Assembly (NCBI GenBank): GCA_030678995.1
Contig: JAUXTQ010000052.1
Location: 1 to 64,000 of the forward strand
Length of the DNA: 64,000 nucleotides
From: Caulobacter sp.
GTDB lineage: Bacteria > Pseudomonadota > Alphaproteobacteria > Caulobacterales > Caulobacteraceae
Direction: 5' to 3'
Shown here: positions 45,365 through 56,027 of the stretch, in pieces
How positions within the stretch are numbered: the first letter of the stretch is position 1
How the letters are laid out: the number at the start of each line of letters is the position of its first letter
Program-made: the position numbers and the translations under genes
Notes under the pieces: model-generated
Databases searched by the model: none
Seen by the model: only the letters and a program-made list of their open reading frames with translations
Told to the model about the DNA's origin: nothing

Positions 45365-46234
45365 ATGCGGGACGTCAGCGGCAAGACCGCCTTCATCACC
45401 GGCGGCGCCAGCGGCATCGGCCTGGCCATGGCCGAGGCCTTCGGCGCGGCCGGCATGTCGGTGATGCTGGCCGATATCGAGGAAACGGCCCTCGCGGCGG
45501 CGGTGGCGGGGCTCGAGCAGCGACAGATCCGCGCCGCCGGCGTGCTGTGCGATGTCGCCCACCGCGCCGCCCTGCAGGCCGCCGCCGAGAAGACCCTCGA
45601 GACCTTCGGCAAGGTCCATGTGGTCTGCAACAACGCCGGCGTCGGGGCCGGCGGTCCGATCGGCGAGGTTGCGGCCGCCGACTGGGACTGGGTGATGGAG
45701 GTCAATCTGATGGGTGTGGTCTACGGCATGGAGACCTTCCTGCCGCACCTGCGCGCTCATGGCGAAGGCGGCTATGTGGTCAACACCGCCTCGATGGCCG
45801 GCCTGATCTCGCCGCCGGGCATGGAGCCCTACTGCGCCAGCAAATACGCCGTGGTCGCCCTGTCCGAAGGCTGGGCGGCCCAGTTGGCGCCGGAGAACAT
45901 CGGCGTGGGCGTCCTCTGTCCCGGCTTCGTCAAAACCAACATCGACCGCTCGCGCCGCAACCGGCCGGACCGTTTCGGCGGCCCCGATTCGCCGGAAAAC
46001 CTGGTGGCGTCCGAGTTCGTCCAGGGCGGCATCGACCCGACGCGGGTCGGGCGCCGGGTGCTGGAGGCCATCCAGAATGACGAGCGCTACATCTTCACCC
46101 ATCCGGGCATGCGCGTCGCCGTCCAGGACCGCTTTTCCCGCATCATGACCGGCTTCGACCAGGCCGACGCCAGCCCGGCGCTGCAGGGCCTCGACGAACC
46201 GGCATTCCCGGTCGGAGGCATGTCCCCAGGCTGA
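45365..46234 (+). CDS. SDR family oxidoreductase
   Basis: This 289-residue SDR has GGASGIGLAMAEA, DIEE after strand 2 (NAD-type), CNNAGVGAGG, NTASMAGL and YCASKYA, followed by a longer C-terminal part (RVAVQDRFSRIMTGFDQAD) typical of the group near glucose/ribitol dehydrogenase-like SDRs found in degradation clusters. ATG 45365 has AAGGAAC in front. Its stop shares a TGATCA with the stop of the convergent acyl-CoA dehydrogenase. Confidence 0.88.
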   Translation: MRDVSGKTAFITGGASGIGLAMAEAFGAAGMSVMLADIEETALAAAVAGLEQRQIRAAGVLCDVAHRAALQAAAEKTLETFGKVHVVCNNAGVGAGGPIGEVAAADWDWVMEVNLMGVVYGMETFLPHLRAHGEGGYVVNTASMAGLISPPGMEPYCASKYAVVALSEGWAAQLAPENIGVGVLCPGFVKTNIDRSRRNRPDRFGGPDSPENLVASEFVQGGIDPTRVGRRVLEAIQNDERYIFTHPGMRVAVQDRFSRIMTGFDQADASPALQGLDEPAFPVGGMSPG

Positions 46235-47494
<1,260 letters not shown>

Positions 47495-47551
47495 GGCGGG
47501 GCTCCAGGGATCGGTCGGCGAAACACCGGATGGCGTCGTGGCCGAACTTGC

Positions 47552-47569
47552 GTCAAACAACTGTTTGAC
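47552..47569. promoter_or_regulatory. 18-bp palindromic operator in a divergent promoter
   Basis: GTCAAACA-AC-TGTTTGAC has perfect 8-base arms around a 2-base centre. It lies 58 bases upstream of the dehydrogenase start and 138 upstream of the hydratase start. TTGAC in each arm could serve as the -35 box in either direction, so a bound repressor would block both genes. The shape fits TetR-family regulators of acyl-CoA catabolism. No regulator gene is adjacent. Confidence 0.6.
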
Positions 47570-47706
47570 TGACACTCTCGGCCAATCGGGCGCCGTCGGG
47601 TCAACGCAATTCTCGCGTTGCCGCCGCTCTGGTCGTCACCCGGAGGCCGATCTAGGCTGACGGCCGAACTCCAGACGCCCGCGCCTCCGAACAAGGATGA
47701 CTACCC

Positions 47707-48507
47707 ATGACCGACCACCTGATCGAGACCTTCGAGGACGGGATCGCCACCCTCACAATGAACCGCCCGCAGGCCCGCAACGCCCTGTCTGGCGAAATGC
47801 TGGCCGCGCTGTCGGCCGCCGCGCCGAGGCTGGCGATGGACCCCAATGTCCGGCTTGTGGTGGTGACCGGCGCGGGCGGGGCCTTCTGCGCGGGCGGCGA
47901 CGTAAAGGGCTTCGTGGCCGACAAGGGCTCGGCGGACGAGGGGCCGACGTTTGATCAGCGGGTCAATGGCCTGCGCAACGGCATGGACTTCAGCCGCTGG
48001 CTGCACGAGATGCCCAAGCCGACTCTGGCGGTCATTCCCGGCGCGGCGGCCGGCGCGGGCCTGTCGATAGCCCTGGCCTGCGACTTCAGGATCGCGTCCG
48101 AGGACGCCAAGATGACCACGGCCTTCTCGAAGATTGGCGCCTCGGGCGACTACGGCGGCAGCTACTTCCTCTCCAAACTGGTGGGGTCGGCGAAGGCGCG
48201 GGAGCTCTACTTCACCGCCGACGTCATCACCGGCGCCGAGGCGGCGCGGCTGGGTGTGGTCAATCGCGCGGTCCCCGCCGCCGACCTTGCCGGGGAAGCC
48301 GCTGCCCTGGCCCGCCGTCTCGCCGACCTGCCCACGGTCGCGATCGGCTACATGAAGAAGAACCTCGCCATCGCCGAGCACGGCTCGCTGTCGCAGGTCA
48401 TGGACGCCGAGGCGATCCACATGGTGCGCACGATGATGACCGAAGACCACAAGGCCGCATCGCTGGCCTTCGTCGAGAAACGCGCCCCGGTCTTCCGCGG
48501 CCTCTGA
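47707..48507 (+). CDS. Enoyl-CoA hydratase/isomerase
   Basis: This 266-residue crotonase-fold protein has MNRPQARNALS, GAGGAFCAGGDVKGF (oxyanion hole 1) and PGAAAGAGLSIALACD (hole 2), with KIGASGDYGGSYFLSKLVG in the active-site helix. The Asp-Tyr there replaces the usual Glu, so it may be an isomerase or other crotonase. AAGGA precedes the ATG. The SDR follows after 12 bases. Confidence 0.92.
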   Translation: MTDHLIETFEDGIATLTMNRPQARNALSGEMLAALSAAAPRLAMDPNVRLVVVTGAGGAFCAGGDVKGFVADKGSADEGPTFDQRVNGLRNGMDFSRWLHEMPKPTLAVIPGAAAGAGLSIALACDFRIASEDAKMTTAFSKIGASGDYGGSYFLSKLVGSAKARELYFTADVITGAEAARLGVVNRAVPAADLAGEAAALARRLADLPTVAIGYMKKNLAIAEHGSLSQVMDAEAIHMVRTMMTEDHKAASLAFVEKRAPVFRGL

Positions 48508-48519
48508 GGAGAAAGCGCC

Positions 48520-49284
48520 ATGAACCTGAAGGATCGAATCGTCGTCGTGACCGGCGCCGCCAGCGGCATCGGCCGCGCCATGGCCCGGCGCTTCGCCGCC
48601 GAGGGCGCGAGGCTGGTGGTCTGCGCCGACCGCGACCTGGAGGGCGCCGCCGCGACGGCGGCCGGGATCGCCGCGGTCGCCATCAGGGTCGATGTGGCCC
48701 GGGAAGACGACATCAAGGCCCTGATCGAGACGGTGGAAGCCGACCACGGTCCGATCGACCTGTTCTGCTCCAACGCCGGCATCGGCGTCGCGGGGGGGGC
48801 GGAAGCGTCCAACGACGACTGGCAGCGGATCTGGGACATCAATGTCATGGCCCATGTCTGGGCCGCGCGGCATCTGGTCCCGCTGATGGCTGCGCGCGGC
48901 GGCGGCTATCTGCTGAACACCGCCTCGGCGGCGGGCCTGCTGACCCAGATTGGCTCGGCGCCCTACGCGGTGACCAAGCACGCCGCGGTGGGGCTCGCCG
49001 AATGGCTGGCGATCACCCATGGCGACCAGGGAATCAAGGTCTCGGTCCTCTGTCCCCAGGCCGTGCGCACCGCCATGACGGCCGGCAACCCCGACGGCGT
49101 GGCCAGCATCGATGGCATGATGGAGCCTGACGAGCTGGCCGGGATGGTCGTGCGGTCGATCGAGGCGGAGGAGTTCCTCATCCTGCCCCACCCCCAGGTG
49201 CTGGACTACATGCGCCACAAGACCGCCGACTACGGCCGCTGGATCGGCGGCATGCGCAAGCTGAACCGGCGCTTCGAGGGATGA
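48520..49284 (+). CDS. SDR family oxidoreductase
   Basis: This 254-residue SDR has TGAASGIGRAMARRFA, CADRDLEG after strand 2, CSNAGIGVAGG, NTASAAGLL and YAVTKHAAV, with a shortened C-terminal part. It lies between the hydratase and the DUF885 gene, whose ATG overlaps its stop (ATGA). It likely handles a hydroxyacyl-CoA or alcohol in the same pathway. Confidence 0.88.
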   Translation: MNLKDRIVVVTGAASGIGRAMARRFAAEGARLVVCADRDLEGAAATAAGIAAVAIRVDVAREDDIKALIETVEADHGPIDLFCSNAGIGVAGGAEASNDDWQRIWDINVMAHVWAARHLVPLMAARGGGYLLNTASAAGLLTQIGSAPYAVTKHAAVGLAEWLAITHGDQGIKVSVLCPQAVRTAMTAGNPDGVASIDGMMEPDELAGMVVRSIEAEEFLILPHPQVLDYMRHKTADYGRWIGGMRKLNRRFEG

Positions 49285-51026
49285 TCCGTCTCGGCCCCTG
49301 GCTGTCCCTGGGCCTCGCCCTCGTCCTGACCGTGGGTCTCACAGGAGCGAAACCGGCGATGTGGCGTGACCTCGACCGGGACTATGTCGCCTTCATCCAC
49401 CTGCAGGACCCGATCCGGGCCGGCGCGCGGGGCGACCGGGAGGCCCTGACCCGCTGGCCGGACAACTCGCCCGCGGCCCTGGCGGCCCAGGCCGTCGCCC
49501 TGAAGGGGTTCCGGGCGCGGCTGGCGGCGATTCCCGACAGCGATCTGGGCGAGGATGACAGGCTCAGCCGGGCTATCATGGCGCGGCAGATCGACGTGGC
49601 CCTCGAGGGCATGGCGCTGGACGAGCAGCGTCTGGCCTTCCGCAACGGGGAGGGCTTCTACACCACCCCCGACGGCACGGCCCAGGTGACCCGGCTGGCC
49701 AGCGACGCCGACGCCCGCGCCTGGCTCGCCCGCATGGCGGCGATCCCCGCCTTTTTCGAGCGCGAGACGGTCAACCTGCAGCGCGGGATCGACACCGGGT
49801 TCACCCAGCCGGAGCTGGTCACCCGACGAGCCATCGAGGTGGTCGAGACGGCCGCCGCCCTGCCGGCGGACCAGAGCCCGCTGATGCTGCCCTTCGACAC
49901 CCTGCCGGCAACGCTGGACGAGGCGACGCGGGCCGGACTGGGAGCCGAGGGCCTGCGGATCATCGAGGGCCAGGTGAAACCGGCGCAGCGCCGCCTGGCC
50001 GGCTTCCTGCGCGACCGCTACCTGCCCGCGTCCCGGCCGGCGCTGGGGGTTTCAACCTTGCCCGGCGGGGCGGCCTACTATGCCTACGTCGTGCGCCAGC
50101 AGACCACGACGGACATGACCCCGGCCGCCATCCACCAGCTGGGCCTGACCGAGGTGGCCCGCATCCGCAAGGCCATGCAGGTGGTGATGGACGAGGCCGG
50201 CTTCACCGGTGATCCGCGGGCTTATTCCGACCATCTGCGGGCCGACCCCGCCTCCTATGCGCCGACAGCCCAGGTCTATGCCGAGAAGGCCGGCGAGATC
50301 GCCAAGCGCATCGACTACCTGCTGCCGCGCTATTTCGGCCTGCTGCCGCGCCTGACCTATGGCGTGCGGGCCAAGCCGGCGGCGCTGGAAAGCACCTCGG
50401 ACGGCTATCTCGCGGGCAGTCCGGAGAGCGGTCAGGCCGGGATCGTCGTCTACAGCGCCACGGCCGCGCCGCACGAGCCGCTCTACAACCTGCCCGCCTG
50501 GCTGCTGCACGAGGGCGTCCCCGGCCACCATCTGCAGATCGCCCTGGCCCAGGAGAACACCGGCCTGCCGGAGTATCGCCGCGACGACAACATCACCGCC
50601 TATGTCGAGGGCTGGGCGCTCTATGCCGAGCGCCTGGGCGAGGAAATGGGCGTCTACCGCACGCCGCAGGAGCAGTTCGGGCGCCTCTCCATGGAGATGT
50701 GGCGCGCCTGCCGGCTGGTGATGGACACCGGCCTGCACGCCATGGGCTGGAGCCGCGACCAGGCCGCCGCCTGCCTGAAGGACAACACCGCCATGACGCA
50801 GGCGGCGATCTATGGCGAGGTTGACCGCTACATCGGCTGGCCCGCCCAGGCGCTGGGCTACAAGATCGGCGAACTTCGCATCACCACCATGCGCCGGCAG
50901 GCGGAGACGGCGCTGGGCCCGAAGTTCGACCTCCGCGCCTTCCACGACCTGGTCCTGGGCGCCGGCGCCCTGCCGATGGACCTGCTGCAGGGGAGGGTGG
51001 ACGGATGGGTCGCGGCCACCCCCTGA
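49281..51026 (+). CDS. DUF885 metallopeptidase-like protein, exported
   Basis: This 581-residue protein has a signal peptide (about 1-23, ending LTGAKPA) and the DUF885 core with LLHEGVPGHHLQIALAQE (His410), a HExxxHH-type zinc site, followed by YVEGWALYAERLGEEMG. Many exported lipoprotein-like DUF885 members exist in Caulobacter-type bacteria; activity is unproved but a zinc peptidase role is likely. It overlaps the SDR by 4 bases. Confidence 0.88.
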   Translation: MIRLGPWLSLGLALVLTVGLTGAKPAMWRDLDRDYVAFIHLQDPIRAGARGDREALTRWPDNSPAALAAQAVALKGFRARLAAIPDSDLGEDDRLSRAIMARQIDVALEGMALDEQRLAFRNGEGFYTTPDGTAQVTRLASDADARAWLARMAAIPAFFERETVNLQRGIDTGFTQPELVTRRAIEVVETAAALPADQSPLMLPFDTLPATLDEATRAGLGAEGLRIIEGQVKPAQRRLAGFLRDRYLPASRPALGVSTLPGGAAYYAYVVRQQTTTDMTPAAIHQLGLTEVARIRKAMQVVMDEAGFTGDPRAYSDHLRADPASYAPTAQVYAEKAGEIAKRIDYLLPRYFGLLPRLTYGVRAKPAALESTSDGYLAGSPESGQAGIVVYSATAAPHEPLYNLPAWLLHEGVPGHHLQIALAQENTGLPEYRRDDNITAYVEGWALYAERLGEEMGVYRTPQEQFGRLSMEMWRACRLVMDTGLHAMGWSRDQAAACLKDNTAMTQAAIYGEVDRYIGWPAQALGYKIGELRITTMRRQAETALGPKFDLRAFHDLVLGAGALPMDLLQGRVDGWVAATP

Positions 51027-51081
51027 CGGCCTCGGCGACGTCGCGCCGGCCGGCCTGACCGCCAGGGGCGATAGCCCGGGA

Positions 51082-51537
51082 CTATTTCCCGCGAACGGCC
51101 AAGCCCAGGGCGCGCGCTCCGCCGTTCACCGCGGTGGGTGACACCGCGCCGCTCGCCGTCTCCCGGAAGAGCAGCTCCTGAGCCCGTCGGACTTCCTCCC
51201 GGATCATGGGATCGCGTCGCCGCGCGAGCGGGAACTTGGCGTTTAGCGCGTTCAACGATGCGCCCATCCCGTCGGACGCGAACGGCGTACGTTTGGCGCG
51301 CTGCACCAGGAACGCCGATCCGCCGACGCGCTCGATGTAGTCGGTGCTCGGGTTCACCATGAGCGACCCGGCGGTGAAGCAAATGCCGCCCTCCAGCGTA
51401 TTGGCGACCTGATTACAGGAGGCGTCCCATATGAACCAGCATTGCCCGCCCCAACACCATGTACAGGCTGCCGACGCGGATAGGGGGAAGAACACCGTGG
51501 CCAGGAAAGCCGCCACCGCATAACTTCTGATTTTCAT
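51082..51537 (-). CDS. Small exported Cys-rich hypothetical protein
   Basis: This 151-residue protein has a clear signal peptide (1-23, ending SASA) and then five Cys within 30 residues (CTWCWGGQCW, SCNQ, GICF), fitting disulfides. The rest is a helical, basic region (RRRDPMIREEVRRAQELLF). No family was recognised. It is convergent with DUF885. The region to its right, 51538-51812, holds no recognised gene. Confidence 0.75.
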   Translation of the reverse strand: MKIRSYAVAAFLATVFFPLSASAACTWCWGGQCWFIWDASCNQVANTLEGGICFTAGSLMVNPSTDYIERVGGSAFLVQRAKRTPFASDGMGASLNALNAKFPLARRRDPMIREEVRRAQELLFRETASGAVSPTAVNGGARALGLAVRGK

Positions 51538-51812
51538 CGTTTGTCCGATCCGAGACTGCGGCGTGGTCCGGGCCGACGCCGCTGCGAAGAAGATTTGCTG
51601 GTTTTTCTCCAGTGGGTCCGGCCCAAGATCCTGAACCCTACCCGAAGCGCTCGCGCGCGCCCAGCCCGAGATCGTGGGGTGGGCGCGGCTTCAGGCGGAC
51701 GATCTTCGCATTGGCAAAGCGCTGTTCTATCCTGCCAGACTACCGGGCCGCACGCTGAGGGTCATGGCCTGGGGGCGGCTTTGGCCGCCCGGCCCTGAAG
51801 GGAGCCACCCCG

Positions 51813-52415
51813 ATGCCCGGCGACAGCTTCTATCACGAGGGCGCCCGCGCTCTGCAGGACCAGTTCGAGAGCCGGCGCATCGCCGACAAGCTCGAGGATC
51901 TGAAGCGCACTGTTTTCACCGAGGACGACAAGGCCTTCATCGAGAGCGCGATCTACTTCTTCCTGGCTACCGCCGACGGCGACGGGCGCCCGGACTGCTC
52001 GTTCAAGGGCGGCCCGACCGGCTTCGTGCGCGTCACCGGCCCGGCGGAACTGGCCTTTCCGGACTATGACGGCAACGGCATGTTCCGAAGCCTGGGCAAC
52101 CTCGGCGTCAATCCGAGCGTGGGGTTACTGTTCATCGCCCTGCACGGCGCCCCGCGGCGGTTGCGGGTGAACGGCGTTGCCAGCATCGACCGCGACGACC
52201 CGTTGATGGGCAGTACCGTCGGCGCCCAGATGATGGTCCGCGTCGAGGCGCGGGCGATCTTTCCCAACTGCCCCCGCTACATCCCCACGATGGAACTCGC
52301 CGAGGCCTCGCCCTACACGCCCCGGCCGGGCAGCGATCCGGTCGAGCCAGCCTGGAAGGGCTTCGACGTCTTCAAGGACGACGTCCACCCGCGTCAGCCG
52401 ACCTGGAAGGGGTAG
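51813..52415 (+). CDS. Pyridoxamine 5'-phosphate oxidase-fold protein
   Basis: This 200-residue protein belongs to the split-barrel flavin-binding group: FLATADGDGRPDCSFKGGPTGFVRV, then GNGMFRSLGNLGVNPSVGLLFI, and RLRVNGVASI. These match PNPOx-like general stress or pyridoxamine-oxidase-related proteins that bind FMN or F420. The catalytic detail is not clear. It stands alone; the convergent gene trmL ends 18 bases away. Confidence 0.88.
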   Translation: MPGDSFYHEGARALQDQFESRRIADKLEDLKRTVFTEDDKAFIESAIYFFLATADGDGRPDCSFKGGPTGFVRVTGPAELAFPDYDGNGMFRSLGNLGVNPSVGLLFIALHGAPRRLRVNGVASIDRDDPLMGSTVGAQMMVRVEARAIFPNCPRYIPTMELAEASPYTPRPGSDPVEPAWKGFDVFKDDVHPRQPTWKG

Positions 52416-52433
52416 CTGAAACTGGCCGCCCGC

Positions 52434-52907
52434 TCAGGACGCTGACGCCAGCCCGCCGGTCTGCCGAAGCGCCTCGAACAGACCAATGCCGGCGCTGACC
52501 GAGAGGTTCAACGAACGGGCGTCCGGCATCAGCGGAATGACCACCCGCGCCACCGCCGCGGCATGCACCGCCTCCGGCGCCCCGGCCGTCTCGCTGCCGA
52601 ACAGCAGGACGTCGTCGGGCTGAAAGGCGAAGGCATCGAGCGGCGTCGCCCCCCTGGTCGTGAAGAGCACCAGCCGGCCCGGTTCGCGGTCGCGCTGGAA
52701 GGCGTCCCAGTCGGCATGCCGGATCATGTGGCCCAAAGGCCCGTAGTCCAGCGCCGCTCGCTTCATGGCGCTGTCGTCGAACCTGAACCCGACCGGCTCG
52801 ATCACATGCAGCTCGACCCCGAAACAGGCCGAAAGGCGGATACAGGCCCCGACATTCTGCGGAATGACCGGCTGGAAGAGGGCGAGGCGCGGCCGAGTGG
52901 GCGGCAT
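52434..52907 (-). CDS. trmL: tRNA (cytidine/uridine-34-2'-O)-methyltransferase
   Basis: This 157-residue SPOUT methyltransferase has LFQPVIPQNVGACIRLSACF at the start, LLFGSETAGAPE (motif II, SAM knot) and IPLMPDARSLNLSVSAGIGLFEALRQ (motif III). This is the complete minimal TrmL, which methylates the wobble ribose of tRNA-Leu. It is a dimer of the deep-trefoil knot type. It is divergent from the sugar operon. Confidence 0.94.
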   Translation of the reverse strand: MPPTRPRLALFQPVIPQNVGACIRLSACFGVELHVIEPVGFRFDDSAMKRAALDYGPLGHMIRHADWDAFQRDREPGRLVLFTTRGATPLDAFAFQPDDVLLFGSETAGAPEAVHAAAVARVVIPLMPDARSLNLSVSAGIGLFEALRQTGGLASAS

Positions 52908-53062
52908 GAAGGCGAACTCACGGTGGCGGCGATGGCTGCGAGGCTATAGCGGCCCGCCTTCGCTGCCGCTACGGCGCCGCTCGCCAAAGACCCCGCGCAT
53001 GCTAGCTTCTGACGAACAGCAGATGGGCGCCCCGATGCAGGCGGCCCCTCGAGGGAGGACGC

Positions 53063-54112
53063 ATGAAGGGACCGGCCATTTTCCTGGCGCAGTTCGCGGG
53101 GGACGAGCCGCCGTTCAACAGCCTGGCGGCCATCGCGCGCTGGGCCGGCGATCTCGGCTTCAAGGGCGTGCAGATCCCGACCTGGGACCGGCGGCTGTTC
53201 GACCTGAAACTGGCCGCGGAAAGCGACGTCTATTGCGACGAGGTGAAGGGCGTCCTGGCGGCGGCCGGGCTGGAGGTCTCCGAGCTGTCGACCCACACCC
53301 AGGGCCAGATGGTGGCGGTGCATCCGGCCTATGACGAGATGTTCGACGGCGCGGCGCCGGCCAGGGTGCGCGGCAATCCGGCGGCGCGGCAGGCCTGGGC
53401 CGTGGAGCAGGTCCTGCTGGGGGCCAAGGCCTCGCGGCGGCTGGGACTGGACGCCCATGCCACCTTCTCGGGCTCTCTGGCCTGGCCCTATCTCTATCCC
53501 TATCCGCAGCGGCCGGCCGGGCTGATCGAGGAGGCGTTCGACGAGCTGGCCCGGCGCTGGCGGCCGATCCTCGACGCCTTCGACGAGGCCGGCGTCGATC
53601 TCTGCTACGAGATCCATCCGAGCGAGGATCTGTTCGACGGGACCACCGTGGAGATGTTCTGGGACCGCGTGGATCACCATCCCCGCGCCTGCCTGCTCTA
53701 CGATCCGAGCCACTTCCTGCTGCAGCAGCTCGACTATCTCGAGTACATCGACCTCTACCACGAACGCATCCGGATGTTTCACGTCAAGGACGCGGAGTTC
53801 CGGCCTACCGGGCGGCAGGGGGTCTACAGCGGCTACGCGCCCTGGAAGGAGCGGGCCGGGCGGTTCCGCTCGCTGGGCGACGGGCAGATCGACTTCAAGG
53901 CCATCTTCTCCAAGTTCGCCCAGTACGGCTATCGCGGCTGGGCGGTGCTGGAATGGGAGTGCGCGCTGAAGGACCCCGTTCAGGGCGCCCGCGAAGGCGC
54001 GCCGTTCATCCGCGACCACATCATCAACGTGACGGGCAAGAGCTTCGACGACTTCCTGGCCACCGATGTGGATGCGCCGGCCAATCGGCGGCTGCTCGGT
54101 CTGGATCGCTGA
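53063..54112 (+). CDS. TIM-barrel sugar isomerase/epimerase-like protein
   Basis: This 349-residue AP-endonuclease-2-fold protein has FKGVQIPTWD, ELSTHTQGQM, CYEIHPSEDLFDG (metal Glu), LLYDPSHFLLQQLDYL, FHVKDAEF (metal His/Asp) and VLEWECAL. The metal ligands of the xylose-isomerase-like family are all in place. It is the first gene of a five-gene unit; the next ATG overlaps its stop (TGATG). In related operons, such proteins isomerise or cleave 3-keto-glycosides. Confidence 0.9.
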   Translation: MKGPAIFLAQFAGDEPPFNSLAAIARWAGDLGFKGVQIPTWDRRLFDLKLAAESDVYCDEVKGVLAAAGLEVSELSTHTQGQMVAVHPAYDEMFDGAAPARVRGNPAARQAWAVEQVLLGAKASRRLGLDAHATFSGSLAWPYLYPYPQRPAGLIEEAFDELARRWRPILDAFDEAGVDLCYEIHPSEDLFDGTTVEMFWDRVDHHPRACLLYDPSHFLLQQLDYLEYIDLYHERIRMFHVKDAEFRPTGRQGVYSGYAPWKERAGRFRSLGDGQIDFKAIFSKFAQYGYRGWAVLEWECALKDPVQGAREGAPFIRDHIINVTGKSFDDFLATDVDAPANRRLLGLDR

Positions 54113-55260
54113 TGCGCCTGTCGCTGGGCATGATCGGAGGCGGTGAGGGCGCCTTCATCGGCGGCGTGCATCGCATGGCCGCGCGGCTGGACGACCGCTG
54201 GACGCTGGTCGCCGGGGCGTTCAGCGCCGACGCGGGACGCTCGCGGGCGTTCGGGCGGACGCTCGGCCTTGACGAGGATCGCTGCTACGGCGACTGGCGG
54301 GCGATGGCGCAGGCCGAAGCGGCGCGGCCCGACCGGATCGACGCGGTGGCCATCGTCACGCCCAACCACCTGCACCATGGGCCGGCGCGGGCCTTCCTGG
54401 ACGCCGGGATCGCGGTGATCTGCGACAAGCCGTTGACCACCGGTCTGGCCGACGCGCTCGATCTGGCGGAGGCGGTGGCGCGGACCGGGGCGCCGTTCGT
54501 GCTGACCCACAACTACAGCGGCTATGCGATGGTCCGGCAGATGCGGGCCATGGTGGCGGCGGGCGTGCTCGGCGCGATCCGGGTGGTCCAGGCCGAGTAT
54601 GCCCAGGACTGGCTGGCCACCGCGCTGCCCGGCAACAAACAGGCGGACTGGCGGGGCAATCCGGAACAGGCGGGACCCGGCGGAGCGCTGGGCGACATCG
54701 CCACCCACGCCTATCACCTGGCGACCTTCGTCCTCGGGGCGGCGGCGGACCAGGTCAGCGCCGAGACCTCGCGGTTCGTGGCGGGGCGCCGGCTCGACGA
54801 CGACGTACAGCTTCGCCTGCGCTGGACCGGCGGGGCGCGTGGGCAGCTCTGGGCCAGCCAGGTGGCGGTTGGGGCGGCCAACGGCCTGCGGCTTCGGCTC
54901 TATGGCGAGACCGGCGGGCTGGAATGGTCGCAGGAGGATCCCGATATCCTGCGGTTCACGCCGCTCGGCGAGCCCCCGCGGCTCCTGCGGCGCGGCGGGC
55001 CCGGCCTGTCGGCGGCGGCCCGGGCGGCGACGCGCATCCCGGCGGGACATCCCGAGGGCTATCTGGAAGGGTTCGCCCAGATCTACGCCGACGCGGCGGA
55101 CCTGATTTCGGCCCACAAGGCCGGGCGGGCGCCGCCCGACACGACGCTGGACCTGCCCGGCGTCAGCGCCGGGGTCGAGGGGGTGCGGTTCATCGAGGCG
55201 GCGGTCCGCAGCGCCGCGGCGGACGGCCGCTGGACAGCTCTGTGCGAGGAGGTCGCGTGA
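54112..55260 (+). CDS. Gfo/Idh/MocA-family oxidoreductase
   Basis: This 382-residue NAD(P) enzyme has GMIGGGEGAFIG, AIVTPNHLHHGPARAFLDAGIAVICDKPLT (the EKP motif as DKP), NYSGYAMVRQMR and GALGDIATHAYHLATFV, where the late Asp and His are catalytic. It oxidises or reduces a secondary alcohol of a sugar. ATG 54112 overlaps the previous stop, and the next gene starts with a GTGA overlap. Confidence 0.92.
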   Translation: MRLSLGMIGGGEGAFIGGVHRMAARLDDRWTLVAGAFSADAGRSRAFGRTLGLDEDRCYGDWRAMAQAEAARPDRIDAVAIVTPNHLHHGPARAFLDAGIAVICDKPLTTGLADALDLAEAVARTGAPFVLTHNYSGYAMVRQMRAMVAAGVLGAIRVVQAEYAQDWLATALPGNKQADWRGNPEQAGPGGALGDIATHAYHLATFVLGAAADQVSAETSRFVAGRRLDDDVQLRLRWTGGARGQLWASQVAVGAANGLRLRLYGETGGLEWSQEDPDILRFTPLGEPPRLLRRGGPGLSAAARAATRIPAGHPEGYLEGFAQIYADAADLISAHKAGRAPPDTTLDLPGVSAGVEGVRFIEAAVRSAAADGRWTALCEEVA

Positions 55261-56027
55261 TCCGGCAGAGCTTTGCCTGGTGGTCTTTCACCGCCGGCCG
55301 GGAGGTCGACCCCGCCACCCTGCTGCGCGAGGCGGCGGCGGCCGGCGCGCAGGGGGTAGAGATGCTGCCCGAGCCGCTCTGGCCCGTCGCCCGGGACGCG
55401 GGGCTGTCGCTGGTCACCCTGACCGGCCACACGCTGGAACGCGGGTTCAATGATCCCGGCCGGCACGCGGCGCTGGCCGACGAGGTCCGCCGCAACATCG
55501 ACACGGCCGCCGCAGGCGGCTGCGAGGCGGTGATCGTCTTCTCGGGCAACCGCATCGGCGACGGCGCCGACGGGCTGGCGATACAGGCCTGCATCGAAGG
55601 TCTGGCCCCCGTCGTGGCCCATGCAGAGGCGGCGGGGGTGCGGCTGCTCCTGGAGCTGCTCAACAGCAAGGTCGATCATCCGGGCCACCAGTGCGACCGC
55701 ACGGTCTTCGGGGCGGAAGTGGTCCGGGGCGTCAATTCACCGGCGCTCCGCCTGCTTTACGACGGCTATCACATGCAGCTGATGGAGGGCGATCTGATGC
55801 GGACGATCCGCGCCAACATCGACCTTATCGGCCACATCCACACCGGCGGCGCGCCCGGCCGGCGCGACCTGGACGACCGGCAGGAAATCAACTGGCCGGC
55901 CATCGCCGGGCTGCTGCGGCATCTGGGGTACAAGCAGTGGGTCGGGCATGAGTTCGTCCCCCGCGGCGAGCCCGTCCCGGCGCTGCGGGCGGCGCTCGCG
56001 CAGTTTGAGTTGAAGGGAGCGGCGTGA
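55257..56027 (+). CDS. Hydroxypyruvate isomerase-like TIM-barrel protein
   Basis: This 256-residue protein has the hydroxypyruvate isomerase set FAWWSF, GVEMLPE, IVFSGNR, LLLELLNSKVDHPGHQCD (metal Glu), LLYDGYHMQLMEGD and HIHTGGAPGRRDLDD, then VGHEFVPRG. The start is GTG 55257, overlapping the previous stop (GTGA). The family includes Hyi and sugar epimerases. It is third of five. Confidence 0.9.
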   Translation: MIRQSFAWWSFTAGREVDPATLLREAAAAGAQGVEMLPEPLWPVARDAGLSLVTLTGHTLERGFNDPGRHAALADEVRRNIDTAAAGGCEAVIVFSGNRIGDGADGLAIQACIEGLAPVVAHAEAAGVRLLLELLNSKVDHPGHQCDRTVFGAEVVRGVNSPALRLLYDGYHMQLMEGDLMRTIRANIDLIGHIHTGGAPGRRDLDDRQEINWPAIAGLLRHLGYKQWVGHEFVPRGEPVPALRAALAQFELKGAA

